A DNA stretch of 64,000 nucleotides from Acacia acuminata (GCA_019022655.1 JAFJYI010000372.1:490528-554527); one strand, 5' to 3'. Shown: positions 44,100 through 55,379, counted from the first letter of the stretch. The notes: a model not told the origin generated them from the letters alone. Made by a program: numbers and translations.

Positions 44100-45332
44100 A
44101 GCATCAGACACTTACCGATGCTGGTATAGAAAGAGGAGAGGAAGGGAATCGAAATCTCGGAACAAAAACCCGACCCCCCATTGCTCAACTCGTCCCTTCA
44201 CCAATCCCTGGCGTCATTGCGGACCATTTACCGTCGTCCGTCCGCCAGTATCTCTGCTTGCTACCAAAAACGCTAAAACTGTTTTTACCTTTTTGGAATC
44301 TGTGTTTTGCTCGTTTTTGGTTCCATCGCCACTCTCCGTGTTCGCCGCCAAAGCCTGTTTGCTAGCCTCCGATTGCCGCTATTATGGGTGTGTCGTTTCC
44401 TTTCTCTTTTGTTATCTCCCTTGGCTAGATTTCTTCTTCCTCCTCTGTCTTCAAGCGACGCTGTCTCGATTGCCGAAATTGTTCTTTTTGTGCTTCGATT
44501 ATGTAGGTATATATATATATACATAATCAAAACTCTCCTCCTTCTCATGTTTCTATGTTGCTGTCATGTGTATGGGTTATTGTTGAGCTTCAAATGACCA
44601 TGTTATTCAACGTTTAATGTTATGTTTGTCATAGTTCATTTATCATTTTGCTTATTTGTTGAGAATATTTAATAAACGTTTTTGTTTTTGTTTTTGTTTT
44701 TGTTTTTGTTTTTTTTGTTAGAAAATAAATTAAAGGGGCAAAGAAAAGAACCAACACTCTAGTGTGAATGTTCTACTTTTCTACTTTGCAAGATCTTTCA
44801 GTTAATAATCTATTCAAATATTTAGTTGTTGAAAGGCGCTCATTTGATCATTATAGCTGAACCACATGATAAGACTTGTTGTTGCTACAGTTGTGGCCCT
44901 TTCTTGAGTGAGTTAAGTGTCTTGGTTTCGCAAATGTGAGGGAAGAGCAGTGTTTTATTAAATCATCTTTAACTCAATAAGGAGTTGTTTTGGAGTAGAA
45001 TTCATCCTCATCAGTTCATGGTGGACTTTTAAATTTTTCCCTCCCTTAAATGCACCTAGAATCCCATGTCAATTAGATTTGCTATGTTATCTTTGTATAC
45101 TGTTTGGTCAATTTACTATTTAGTATCAGCGTTACTTTGACAAGGGCATTCTTCTCATAAACAGAAGAATTGTAGGTTGTCAACGAGTATAGGTGCAACC
45201 TTATGTGGTGGCTTGTGAACCATGAATTGAATAAGGCCATAGATGTTGCATTAGGACTCCTGGCTCCTCCAGCGACCCACAGGAAAAAAAGAAAGACATG
45301 AGCATGTTATTGAAGGTTGATTCTTTAAATCA
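44100..45332. other. Unassigned sequence left of the CACTA terminus
   Basis: GC-richer stretch 44140-44480, then AT-rich sequence with a (TTTTTG)n run at about 44685-44715. Short frames exist on both strands but overlap each other and show no domain, so no gene is called. Confidence 0.35.
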
Positions 45333-45352
45333 CACTAGTGCAAAAAAGGGCT
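45333..45352 (+). mobile_element. CACTA (En/Spm) terminal inverted repeat, left end
   Basis: CACTAGTGCAAAAAAGGGC is the canonical start of plant CACTA elements. It is followed at once by subterminal repeats. The matching right terminus is not found before the copia insertion at 53399. Confidence 0.85.
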
Positions 45353-45960
45353 TTAAGACTGCCTCATTTAGACCAGAGATTCGACGCCCCGGTCTTAAAG
45401 GAATGACTGGTGGCAGTTCTGTAAATATAAAGAACTTTTTGGACCGGATCATATTTTCATTGGTCTTAAATATATTATTCAGAGCGGACAAACAAACAAC
45501 CGGTCTTAACAATGTTATTAAAAAAATTCAAAATTTCAATTACTTTATAGAGAAATCTCATACAACTGTACTTATATTTTCTGTGGTCCAACATAATGAG
45601 GAAAAAATTTAAATATAAAAGTCTAAAGGTTTTAAGACCGCACATATGTAATAGGCGGTCTTACAAGTTATCCTTTTAAGACCGGACACATAATACGGCC
45701 GGTCACAAAAAATTAATTAATTTTAAGACCGGACATTTATAAGGATAGGTCTTAAAGGTTAACTTTTAAGACCGTCTTATAATTTGTCCGTTTGTAACGT
45801 TAAATATTTTAAGCCCGGACTTAAATTGTGGCGGCTAGTACCTCAATATTGAAGAAAATTAAACAAATAATTAATTACTTTTAAGACCGGACTTAAATAT
45901 GATCGGTCTTGATTTTAATATTAAGACCAGACTTTTTTTTGTCCGGTCTTAAAAATGAAG
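45353..45960. repeat. CACTA left subterminal hairpin array
   Basis: Many copies of (T)TTAAGACCGG and its complement CCGGTCTTAAA occur in alternating orientation every 30-60 bp. Such subterminal repeats are the binding sites of the CACTA-encoded TNPA-type protein. Confidence 0.85.
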
Positions 45961-46128
45961 CGCCAACAAAACATTTCTTCGCGTGAAATCTTTTGTTACT
46001 CTCACTGAAGAACCTCTATTCCCGTTGAGAAACCCTTCCTATTGCATTACCTCTCTACCTCGCCCACGTATGATAGCCTCTATTAGTCTCTAATTTGCTC
46101 ATGCATTCCTCTCCTCCTGTCTCGAAAA

Positions 46129-48615
46129 TGAATGGTGAAAACGATTCTATTCGTGTTTCGGGAATGCCAGTTACTGGTGTGAGTCAGAACGAACCCTCTT
46201 GATCTCACAATGAGCCTCGTAACCGCCCTGCACGCCGTGGTAGAAGAGGCACACGAATGATGGATGTAACCCTAAGTCGAACTTCTGGGTCAAGGCTCGA
46301 GATTCAGTTTGATGAAAAGTTGGAACCTTTCGGTCCTAATAAAAGCAAATATACTAGTTTTGTTAGCTATCTAGCACTTGAGAAGGTTAGCATCTTGAAA
46401 GATGAGTGGAAAAATGTGGACTTTGACGTAGTAATGGATCCTATTTGGGACACTATCCGGCTTACATACACTGTCCCTGACTCTTAGAAGTTGAAAGATA
46501 AGACATTGTCTTATTGTGCTGATCGGTGGAGGAAGTTTAAGACCTTTCTAGCTAACAAGTTTATTTTTGCCGAGGTTCAACCTGACGAAAATCCTTAGGA
46601 CAAGTACACATTTATTGATGAACAAACTTGGCAACAATTTGTTCAGTCAAGGACCACTACTCTGAAGCTCTAGTGAGTTTATATTTAGTTTTGTTTGCCC
46701 TTTTGTTTGCTTATTAACTCAATGCGGATATGTGAATGTTATTATGTTCATCTAATCGTGTTAGTTAAATGGTTTGGTGTGTGAATAAAAGTATACATTT
46801 CCGTCTTTGTCTATGCAAGTCGATATGTAAACCCCGAAAAGGTAAAATACTAAGAAGGTAATTGTGTAATGGTTTGTCTTGCAAAGGAGGAAATGAATAG
46901 TCTTAAAAGGGGAAACTTTATATACCCAATTGTTACTATCTAATGGGACTGCTGATCCCACTGGATGCCTTAAAAAGGATCAAGTTTGTATTATTCGTAA
47001 CATAATTCTCTTTTGTTTCTTAACCTATCTATCTTTCACTCCAATTTATGTTTGGAGGTATGCGATATTTTTTTCCTGAATTCGGTATGCAGCCTATGCT
47101 AATTTTTCTTGCTATAGTTTCTTTTATTTTTTTAACTAAGAGAAATAGTCTATCAAACTCCCTATGATTGAACAGAATCCCTAACGAAGACACTGCTCTA
47201 CCTTTTCCTATTGATAATTAGCATAATTAAATAGTTGTTTTCAATTCGATAATTAGAAGTTCTCTAATTTTGTTAGTGACATGGTTGGAATTCAAAATTA
47301 ATAGTTGTTTTCAATTCCGATTCACGAAAAGAAGGGAACAAGTACAGGAGATAAGGAGAAAGAATGATTGCTCGCATAGGGCTTCTCTCTGCGGATATGA
47401 AAAGGCCAAAAAAGAATTGATGGAGGCCAAGCGAAAGAGATTGGAAGATGAAGCTGAATCCAATCCTTCTGCGATAGTTGATCAGCCATCTCCAATATGT
47501 CGCGAGGGGTTGTGGTTGCATATTCGGCAAAAGCCAAGCAGCGCATACACGAGTGAACAAACTCGTGTAGTTGCTGAAAGAATTGTAAGTATCGTTATCG
47601 TTATTGTTATTTTTTAGTTACTAAACAAGTTTAATTACTAAGCTTCTCGTTATCCGTATTTACAAGAAGATCTTAAAAAGAAAGAAGCGAGAGGGATCTT
47701 TTGTGTCGGAGGGGAGGAATGATGTTCGATCATTTGCGGCCGGAAAATTGGATCACCCGGGATGTGTAAGGGGGATTGGAGGACGGGTAGGCATAAAGAA
47801 ATTCTTTGGTAAGTCCAAACACCATAAACAAAGTATGGTTACCCGGGAGGAGAAGGACCAAACGCTGGCCAAATTAAGTGAGGAAGCAGTGGCTAAAGAA
47901 GCAATGTTTCAATCCCAGATGAGCCAGATGAAGGAGGAAATGAATCAGATGAGGCTGCTTTTGAGCTCTCGTCGAGAGACCAGTGTTCCCTTCACATATT
48001 CACCTGCACCTATGCAGAGATCACTAGAGGAAGCTACATTGTTGGACAATCAGAGCAACCCTATGACCTGTATGTGGAGGATCGTGATAGTCATAGATGA
48101 TTAGTTGCAAAAGGGACTTTCCACAACTTGGGATCAACCGTACACCACCAACAAATGGCCGATGATGAAGTCGAGTGTCGGTTGAAAAGGTGATCGTGAT
48201 GCACCTCTCCTCTCCCAACCGATCGGTGAAGCTTGTGAGTCATGTCAAGGGAACCTTCATCTCTTGGCTAGTGAAGCTTGTACATGTCTCTATTCCTCCT
48301 GAAGCTTCATCCCCTCCTCTTCATGTTCCATCCCCTCGTCAAGCTCCATCCCCTCCTCAAGCTCTATCCCCTCGTCAAGCTCCATCCCCTCATCAAGCAT
48401 TATCCCCTACTGCTAATACTGCTAAGTTGACTGCCAAGGAAAAAATAACTGATCTGGTGAAGAGTGGATATTTTAAAGATAGATCGGGGCCTGTTGATGA
48501 AGTAGTAGGCCTCTGTCAACCTCAAACTCAACCGGTTTACGTTGACATCGATGATGTAACGTCCCTGCTGCTTCATAGACAGGAGCTTACTAATGCAATT
48601 GTTCAAATGTTGATG
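46129..48615 (+). pseudogene. CACTA Transposase_24 (PF03004)-like gene, decayed
   Basis: Exon 1 (46129 to about 46673) keeps one frame but has stops at 46200, 46485 and 46596. It ends in WRKFKTFLANKF and WQQFVQSR, the conserved Trp-rich part of the family. A second exon about 47325-47584 (KRREQVQEIRRKNDCSHRAS, GYEKAKKELMEAK) ends at a GT donor. A third from about 47668 carries SEGRNDVRSFAAGKLDHPGC...RGIGGRVGIKKFFGK and a coiled coil (MSQMKEEMNQMRLLL). A proline-rich segment with PSPRQAPSPPQA-type repeats (48290-48420) leads to a donor at 48620. It is the DNA-binding partner gene of CACTA elements, now inactive. Confidence 0.75.
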
Positions 48616-48710
48616 AAGTAAGTATCTTCTTCTATGAGTACATAATTTAAATGCATAGTTTAGACACACATACATATATACTAATTCCCTGATTGATGTC
48701 ATTATTGTAG

Positions 48711-49415
48711 GTTCATGCATCAAGTATTGGATCAACAGGGCAAAATCAATGATTTTGGATTCTTGTGCTTGATCTATGCAAGTACAACACCTTGGTGGAG
48801 AGGCAGGAGTACATATCAAAGAGGTTGTGTGAAGTGAGAAGAAAGGTGTACATGTTTCCATACTTCCACAGGTACATATCACAATTCTTGTTTGCAATTC
48901 ACTTAATTCTGCTACATATATCACTGAGTACTTTACTGCTGTGAATTTTCAGCCGCCATTGGTAGTTGGTCCTCATGTGCATGGAGGAGCATAAAGTTAT
49001 CTTCTTATGCTCCACTCACAGCGATCTAGGGACTACGTTGTTGCAGACCATCAACGAGTAAGCATGTCATTTTGATTCTCTCGTTTGAAATCTCTGCCGT
49101 GATTTTTCAGTGAACATTATTGATAAATTTGTGATTTTGATGATAGTGCCATGAGGACCTTCCAAATCGAGGTAAAAAAAATGTTTGTATCAGGCCACTA
49201 ATCCTACATGGCACACACTAAAGGTTCGTACATATTTGGACACTGCCACACTGCCTTGTGAACTTGGTCAATAAGCTATATATGCTCTTATATATATTTC
49301 TTGTTCTTTTTAGACCCGTTGGCAACCAATGGAGTCCAACTTATATGGCCGATACGTCATGAAACACATATATGATATTATCATGGAAGGAAGGACTAAA
49401 TTAACTGTAAAGGTA
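48711..49415 (+). pseudogene. Ulp1/SENP-like C48 cysteine protease exons captured by CACTA
   Basis: Exons in order. About 48711-48870: FMHQVLDQQG. About 48951-49058: HW, stop, LVLMCMEEHKVIFLCSTHSD, containing the His and Asp of the triad and an in-frame TAG. About 49148-49224: MRTFQIEVKK, then ATNPTWHTLK. About 49314-49412: RWQPMESNLYGRYVMKHIYD. The family's catalytic block is Q...(D/N)-x-C-G; here the Cys position reads Tyr (NLYG). Such proteases act on SUMO-type conjugates. With a stop and no nucleophile this copy cannot be a protease. Continuity with the upstream CACTA exons indicates a transposon-borne gene. Confidence 0.7.
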
Positions 49416-49839
49416 AATGTATTTGATGTTACAGAGGTTTGGCTGAATTCAGTTTTTGGCTTAATGTTACATATGAAATATGCACGCAAGTTAATTCAGT
49501 TTTTGTCTTTGATGTTACAGAGGTTTGCCTTTCGATCCCTTTCGATGATGAATTGGAGCACATACGCAATTTGTTTTGTGAATATATCTGTATGACTCGA
49601 TTAACTTGATCAAGACAATAATTAATGTCCTAAATTCATTTGTAAATATATCTTTGTAGCAACAATAATTTTCTGTAAATTTTTTTTTTTTTTGAACAAT
49701 TCATTCATCGTAAATATACATACGCAATGTGTAATTCAATAATAAATTTGTTTATTTTTTTGAAGAATTCATTCATTCATTCTAGCTATTTAGTGCTTGA
49801 AATTTGAGGTACAGGATGTTGTGAATGAGCAATAAGACT

Positions 49840-50180
49840 ATCACCTAAAATTAATCGCGACTTTTAGGACCGCATATTTTTTAAAGATCCGGTCCTAAAA
49901 GTCCTCGTCTTTCTAAAAATTTGGCTAGAGTTTTAGGTCCGTATATTTGTTAAAAGTCCAGTCCTAAAAGTCTTTAGGACCGTAGGTTTATTTAAAGTCC
50001 GGTCTTAAAAGTGTATTATAGTCCGGTCCTAAAAGTCTCTAAAGACTAGAGACTTTTAGGGCCGCATATTTATTAGAGGTCCGGTCCTAAAAGTAATTTA
50101 TTTTTATGTTTGCTCCTAAAAGTCCGGCTTCGTGTATTTTTAGCTCAACATTTAGGACTATGTATTTGTTAAATCTATGG
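49840..50180. repeat. CACTA subterminal array (second cluster)
   Basis: TTTTAGGACCG and CGGTCCTAAAAG repeats alternate at about 30-bp intervals. The core differs by one base from the left array (GGACCG versus AGACCG). It probably marks the right subterminal region of the element starting at 45333, but no CACTA terminus is seen after it. Confidence 0.75.
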
Positions 50181-50699
50181 TCTTAATAGTTTTCCTATAA
50201 ATAGTAAATGTTGTCTCTTTTTAGACAAACCATTAGGGTTCAAGACAACCGAGGTTCTGGCGTTCGCTCAAGTAGGTCCTTCATTGTCGTCTTTTTTACC
50301 TCTCCTGATTTTGAGCAGCATTCTCGATGTCCCTTTTCTTTTGTCTTTTTTCTTTTTGTCGGAAAAAGAAGGAAGATAATGAAAAGGACACTTTGTTTCA
50401 AATCAGGGCGAGGTAAAACCGACGACAACGATGATCCAACCTTGGGAAGAATTGTCACTGTGTTTGTTTTTATTCGAATAAGATAAACAATGTTTTTTGT
50501 TTTGTATGGTCTGATCTTAACTGTATTGTGTGAGTTTTTAATGTTGATCACACACGAGGACAATGTTTTGTTTGTTTCCTTTTTGTCGGAAAAAGAAAGA
50601 ATCTAATGAGAAGGACAAGGCGATCGAAATAGGAAAGAAAAAAATTTATTATATTTTTTGGGGCAGCAGCAATATAGGAAAAAAAAAACATAAAAATAT
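50181..50699. other. CACTA-associated non-coding sequence with internal duplication
   Basis: CTTTTTGTCGGAAAAAGAA occurs at about 50352 and 50580 with similar flanks, indicating a local duplication. TATA-like CTATAAATAG at about 50197. No supported ORF. Confidence 0.4.
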
Positions 50700-51008
50700 T
50701 TACTCCTCCCCATCATTGTTGGAGGGGAAGGAGTCGTCGGAGAGGTCGGAGATGTCGTCGTTTGAAGGATGGTACTCAATGTCCTGGGCGTCGAGTACCG
50801 CAATCAGCTTGTTGTTGACGGCGTGATAGACCTGAAACAACTGGCCCAAGCGTTGGTCTATATGATCGACGGGCCGAAGGTGTCTTCAAAGATCTCGGTA
50901 GCAAGTCGGGTTTGGAGGCGCGACGGAGGGTAGGAGGTGGAAAAGGATTAATCGGAAAAGGAGGACCGGGGGTGGTTGAGGACCTCGTGGTGGTGGTGGA
51001 GCAGCCAT
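50700..51008 (-). pseudogene. Small proline-rich/acidic ORF inside CACTA sequence
   Basis: From ATG 51008 the frame begins MAAPPPPRGPQPPPVLLF and ends with an acidic tail (NDDISDLSDDSFPSNNDGEE) and TAA at 50700. One in-frame TGA interrupts it at 50886-50888. The middle reads DQRLGQLFQVYHAVNNKLIAV. Upstream a TATA-like CTATTTAAA is at about 51075. It lies between CACTA subterminal clusters. Function unknown. Confidence 0.5.
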
Positions 51009-51259
51009 TCTTGTGGAGGAAAAATAAGTGATGGAGAAGAATGTTATGTGAAGGAAGTAAAGTAACATCGAGTTTAAATAGAGAACCCTTCCTGAATAAT
51101 GTGAAATGCCGAAAACTTTAATGAGGGGACGCATAGTTCATCATAATAAGATGAGACGCTTAGTTGGGAAGTTTATCTAGAAGCCGAAGAGACTCTGAAT
51201 CATTCATTTAAACTGAGTGTAAGGGTACGACTCTGCTATCTAATTTAATACAGGATATT

Positions 51260-51510
51260 GTAAAAGATCCGTTCTTAAAACTAATATTTTTTAAGACAAA
51301 ATTCTTACTTTAAAAAAATTAATTGAAAAAAATAAATGAATTTTAGGACCGGATAAAAGATAAAAGGTCGGTCTTAAAAGTAATTGAATTGATTAAAAAA
51401 TAATAATAATAGACTTTTAGGACCGGATATAATATAAAAGGTCGGTATTAAAATCAATTGAATTGAAAAAAATTAAATAATAGAATTTTAGACCTCATAT
51501 TTATAAATCC
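51260..51510. repeat. CACTA subterminal array (third cluster)
   Basis: Copies of TTTTAGGACCGGAT and AAAGGTCGGT(C/A)TTAAAA. The GACCGG/GGTCGG hairpins are more diverged than in the other clusters. Confidence 0.65.
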
Positions 51511-51654
51511 ACTCTTAAAGTAGATTCTCATTTATCTCCGTCTCTCCTACTCTCTGCCTTTATTAACTCCTCATACCTCGATCTCTGTCCTTATTAACTC
51601 CTCACTACCTTGTAACTCCACACTACGTGGTTCTCTTCCCCAACTGTTCAAACC

Positions 51655-51956
51655 ATGGTTAGATACAAGAGAACTGCTCGTAGGAGTAGACTTACTGGTG
51701 ATGCTCGTGCCTTCTGCAGATCGTTATACGGTGCGCCTCCTCCAGTGAGAGTGCGTTCTATTAAGACAGAAGAGTCTCGGGTCGTTGGACCCATTGTTAT
51801 TTAGGATGATGAAGAGATTGTTGCACCCCAACCTTCAGACCATGATGTGTTGATGCGAATAAGATAGGAACTTGCTGATCTCCGGTGGGAAGTTAATGCT
51901 GCTCACGCCGATCGGCCGATATCGCCAAGGCTTTGGAGGATAATAAGCTTTAGGAT
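51655..51956 (+). pseudogene. Short basic ORF, CACTA-associated, with two TAG stops
   Basis: ATG at 51655 begins MVRYKRTARRSRLTGDARAF. The frame has stops at 51802-51804 and 51865-51867 but stays coherent afterwards (ELADLRWEVNAAHADR). Both stops are one transition from CAG. Preceded by a TC-rich leader containing a tandem ATTAACTCCTCA. I do not recognise the product. Confidence 0.45.
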
Positions 51957-52179
51957 GTATATATAGTCAGATTCTTGTTTTTGATAATTTTCTGCTTGAT
52001 TTTTTTTTTTATATTTTTTCTTGTGTACGTGCATATTCAAGTAATATATGTAGCATTAAGAACTAAGCTTGTGTCTTTTTTTCTTCATATTCTCTAGTAA
52101 TTAAAGAAATTAAACTCCAGTTTTCCTTTAATTTTTATTCATTCGATTCTTTGACTCGCCAAAGCCAATCCTTTTTAAA

Positions 52180-52460
52180 AAAAAAATTAGAATTTAGGAC
52201 TGTATTTTTTAGGAGACTCCGGTCTTAAAAAGTTATATATTTAGGACCGGCTACTTTATAATTAACCAGTCTTAATAAAATCTAAGCGCATAATAATTAA
52301 TTGAATAATAAAAATTTAGTTCCGATGTCTTCTAAAACTACGATCTTAAAAATGTAATAAACCTACGGTCTTAAAAATTAAATTAATAAAAAATATTTAG
52401 GATCGGATGCGTTATAATTTATCGGTCTTAATAAAATCCAAGATACTAAAACATGTCTCT
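52180..52460. repeat. CACTA subterminal array (fourth cluster)
   Basis: TTTAGGACCGGCT, ACTCCGGTCTTAAAA, AACTACGATCTTAAAA and similar diverged copies. The cluster precedes the TC-rich leader of the TNPD-like gene, so it may be the left subterminal region of a separate CACTA element. Confidence 0.65.
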
Positions 52461-53150
52461 GTCGCGCGGAAAATTAATTCTCCCTCTTTGAACTTCTCTT
52501 GTCACGCCGAAAGTGATTACTGAGGTTCTGTCTCCAGTGTTTGTGTGTTGCTTTGTCATTGCTTCGCATTGCTCTCTCGACAATCACTTTCTGGTTACTT
52601 AGTTAAACGTCTATAGACCAACCTGTAAGAGGTGTTTCGGTTATATAACTTCATGATTTTCTTGCTTATCGTTCTGGGTTTTTTTATGGGTTGAACAAAA
52701 TCGATGAAATGTTCTTGTGGGTTTCTATGTTGTTAATGAATATTGTATTTTGAAGATTATATTTGTACTTTAGACCTACCCAACTGACCAACAAATGTTT
52801 TTAGGGTACTTTTACTATCTCGCAACATCAACGTTCGTGGCGGGAGAAGAAAGACTCGGGAAACGCATTTGATTTTATATGCTACATGTGAGTCCACAAG
52901 ACCTTCATGCGATGCATTTAATTCCTCGTCATGCATTTATTTTGCTTCTTGGATTCACTGTGATACATTTATGACCAAAAGTGATTCTTCGTTATGAATT
53001 TAATGTGCAAAAAAAAAATAAAAAAAAATAAAAAGACATAACCGACATTGAGCATAAATATGCATTTGGTGTTGCCTTATTTTATATGCAAGTGTCAATT
53101 TTTTCAGATTACGTATGTTAAATCTTTCCGTCTATAGGAATTCTACTATG

Positions 53151-53398
53151 GATCACAGTTGGATAAATGCTTTACGGACGAGTGTTGAATATCGAATGGG
53201 GTGGGGGACTTTATAGAATTTGCTAAACAAAATGCCCATGATGATAGTGGGAAGTTTTATTGCCCTTGTGTAAAATGTTTGAATGAGAGGCGACTAAGTC
53301 CTCAAGTTATACACACACATTTAATTTGTGAAGGATTTTGTAAGACTTATATAGTATGGGTATGGCATGGTGAAAAAATACCAAGTGGGTCTCAACAT
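53151..53398 (+). pseudogene. CACTA transposase TNPD, N-terminal fragment
   Basis: It begins MDHSWINALRTSVEYR, shifts frame in a G-rich stretch near 53195, and continues DFIEFAKQNAHDDSGKFYCP with CVKC, and HTHLICEGFCKTYIVWVWHG. This is the transposase-associated domain (PF13963) found at the start of En/Spm TNPD proteins; the C-x-C-x2-C cysteines are present. The Sirevirus inserted after about 80 residues, so the catalytic DDE part would lie beyond the right edge. Confidence 0.85.
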
Positions 53399-55323
53399 TG
53401 TTAGTTCTATATGTGTTTTGATGATGATTGACAATTGTAAACAAGTTCAAAGTTTTGTCTTAGTAAGTTGGAAAACTTATCGGTCATGACAAAACTCGAG
53501 TTTTGGTTTCAAAACTCGAGTTTTGGTCTTGAGAAAATATGCTCTATTTAGACAAAGCAAAACTTGAGTTTTCATTTCAAAACTCCAGTTTTTGTGTATT
53601 ACGAGAGAGCACCTGATTTTATGATCAAAAACGAAACTCGAGTTTGGCCGAGCAAAACTCGAGTTTGGGTTTGGCCGAGAGCCTTTGAAGTTTCCAAGTT
53701 TCAAAACTCCCTAGTTTTCAAAGAGCACTTACCGAGTTTTGAACTATTAAAAGAATTTCTCATATTTTGTGAAATAGTTCAAAACTCGAGTTTTGGGTTC
53801 AAAACTCGAGTTTTGATATGTTACTCGTGCACTGATTTGCAACATATGAAAACCGCGAGTTTTGAACCAAAACCTCCAGTTTTCGGTTTTCTCGGGTTTT
53901 CATTAAGTTTTCATTGAACATATGAAAACTCGAGTTTTGGGAGCAAAACTCGAGTTTTGATCTCGGGAGAAAGCACTCAAGTTTTCACAATTGCAAAACC
54001 GCCGGTTTTGAAACAAAACCGCCGATTTTGATATGTTCACGGAGTTTTTTAGAGTTTTCATGTTATAAGTGGAAACTCGAGTTTGGGAAGACAAACTCGA
54101 GTTTCGAGCAACCCGAGAGCATCAGTATTCTCTTGAATTGGAAACCTCCAGTTTTGGATGAAAACCTCCGGTTTTGATGTTTTGGACTAAAACTACATTT
54201 TCATATCAATAGTCCAAAACTTGAGTTTTTGGGCAAAACTCGACTTTTGAGTTTTCCATCGAAAACCTGGTTTGAAGCATAAATCGCGATGTTGCTCTCG
54301 GAAGAAGCAAACTCGAGTTTGGATTTTGAAACTCAAGTTTGGTCTTGTACATTGATTGAAAACTCGAGTTTCAAAGAACAAAACTCGAGTTTTGATTATT
54401 GATTTTGAAATTTGATTTACACGATTTTTCAAATGATTCTTGTTTGATCTTAATACTTTCCAGGATTATTCTCTACTATTCTTAGCTATGTTTAATGACT
54501 TTATTAGTGAGTTTCAGATGGTTTAGAGAATGATTTTGAAGTGATAAAGCAAAAAGCAAAAAGTGGTTGAGAACATTAAATGCACTGATTAGAAAGTTGC
54601 ACAACTTTGGCTAATCCACCTGCACACGTCTACAAAGCACTTAAGAATGTTTTCTACAACAAGCAACTGCATCTCCAACGGATTAATTCGCAGAAGGTCA
54701 ACTCAGATTATTTGGCCAGCTGGTTTAAGAGAATATTAGAGAGAGAAAATGCCTAAGCCACTTCTCAACCTTGGCAGAACCTCTCCAACGGATCTTTTGG
54801 GATTGCAACGGTCATTTAATGATCTCTAAGTGTAAATAGAGTTGCATTCAAGTCATCCCAAAAACTACATCTGCTGAAAACGAAAATCATTCAAGTCTCA
54901 CATTTATTTCTTCAGTTTTCATCTGTGTAGTATCTTGTGATACATAAGCTTCAGTGTTTAACATTATCTACTCTTTGTGAGAGTTTTCTACTTGTGAATC
55001 ATTTATTGTAAAGAACCACAAGTCAGGGGACTTGGTGGTTGGGTTCATTGATTACAACTTGTAAGGGGGAGTGAGTTCTAGTGAGAGAACTATCTCTTGA
55101 GTACAGAGTGTGTAATCCTTGATATAGTGAAAATCCCTGAGAGAGTCCTGGGAACCTGGATGTAGGTCAAGTTGTTAGGACCGAACCGAAGTATAAATCC
55201 TTGTGTCCAGCTTCTTCTTTCCTCACTTTGTTTACCTCGTTTTATAGTTTCAAAACAGAGAATTTACTCAAAAGTTTTAAAATACCCAATTCACCCCCTC
55301 TTGGGTATATAGCTCCACTTACA
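53399..55323 (+). repeat. 5' LTR of the plus-strand Sirevirus
   Basis: 1925 bp, TGTTAGTTCTATATGTG to ...CTCCACTTACA. The palindrome array occupies about 53490-54400 (U3). TATA-like GTAAATAGAG at about 54831-54841 aligns with CTATAAATAGAG of the other family LTRs. R/U5 follows, with the (reverse-oriented elsewhere) GATGTAGGTCAAG and ACCCAATTCACCCCCTC blocks. Confidence 0.95.
53490..54400. repeat. CTCGAG palindrome array, 5' LTR of plus-strand element
   Basis: Intact pairs start at 53495/53515, 53637/53658, 53785/53805, 53929/53949, 54076/54096 and 54363/54384: partner spacing 20-21 bp, pair-to-pair spacing 142-148 bp. Degenerate pairs lie midway (e.g. CTTGAG 53563 and CTCCAG 53583; CCGCCGG-type near 54000), so the base period is again about 72 bp. 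Arms are A-rich/T-rich: AAAACTCGAGTTTT. Confidence 0.9.
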
Positions 55324-55325
55324 TT

Positions 55326-55337
55326 TGGTATCAGAGC
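55326..55337 (+). other. Primer binding site (initiator tRNA-Met)
   Basis: TGGTATCAGAGC two bases after the LTR end, the standard copia PBS. Confidence 0.93.
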
Positions 55338-55379
55338 CAGGTTTTCTCAAAAGAGCTTAACATCTCGAGAAGGATCAGT

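Noticed and set aside
44285..44597. Overlapping ORFs on both strands near a GC-richer patch, possible small gene
   Set aside because: The frames are mutually exclusive, low-complexity (Leu/Ser/Phe- or Arg-rich) and unsupported by splice or domain evidence.
48711..49415. Functional host SUMO protease gene
   Set aside because: It is embedded in CACTA sequence, has an in-frame stop and Tyr in place of the catalytic Cys.
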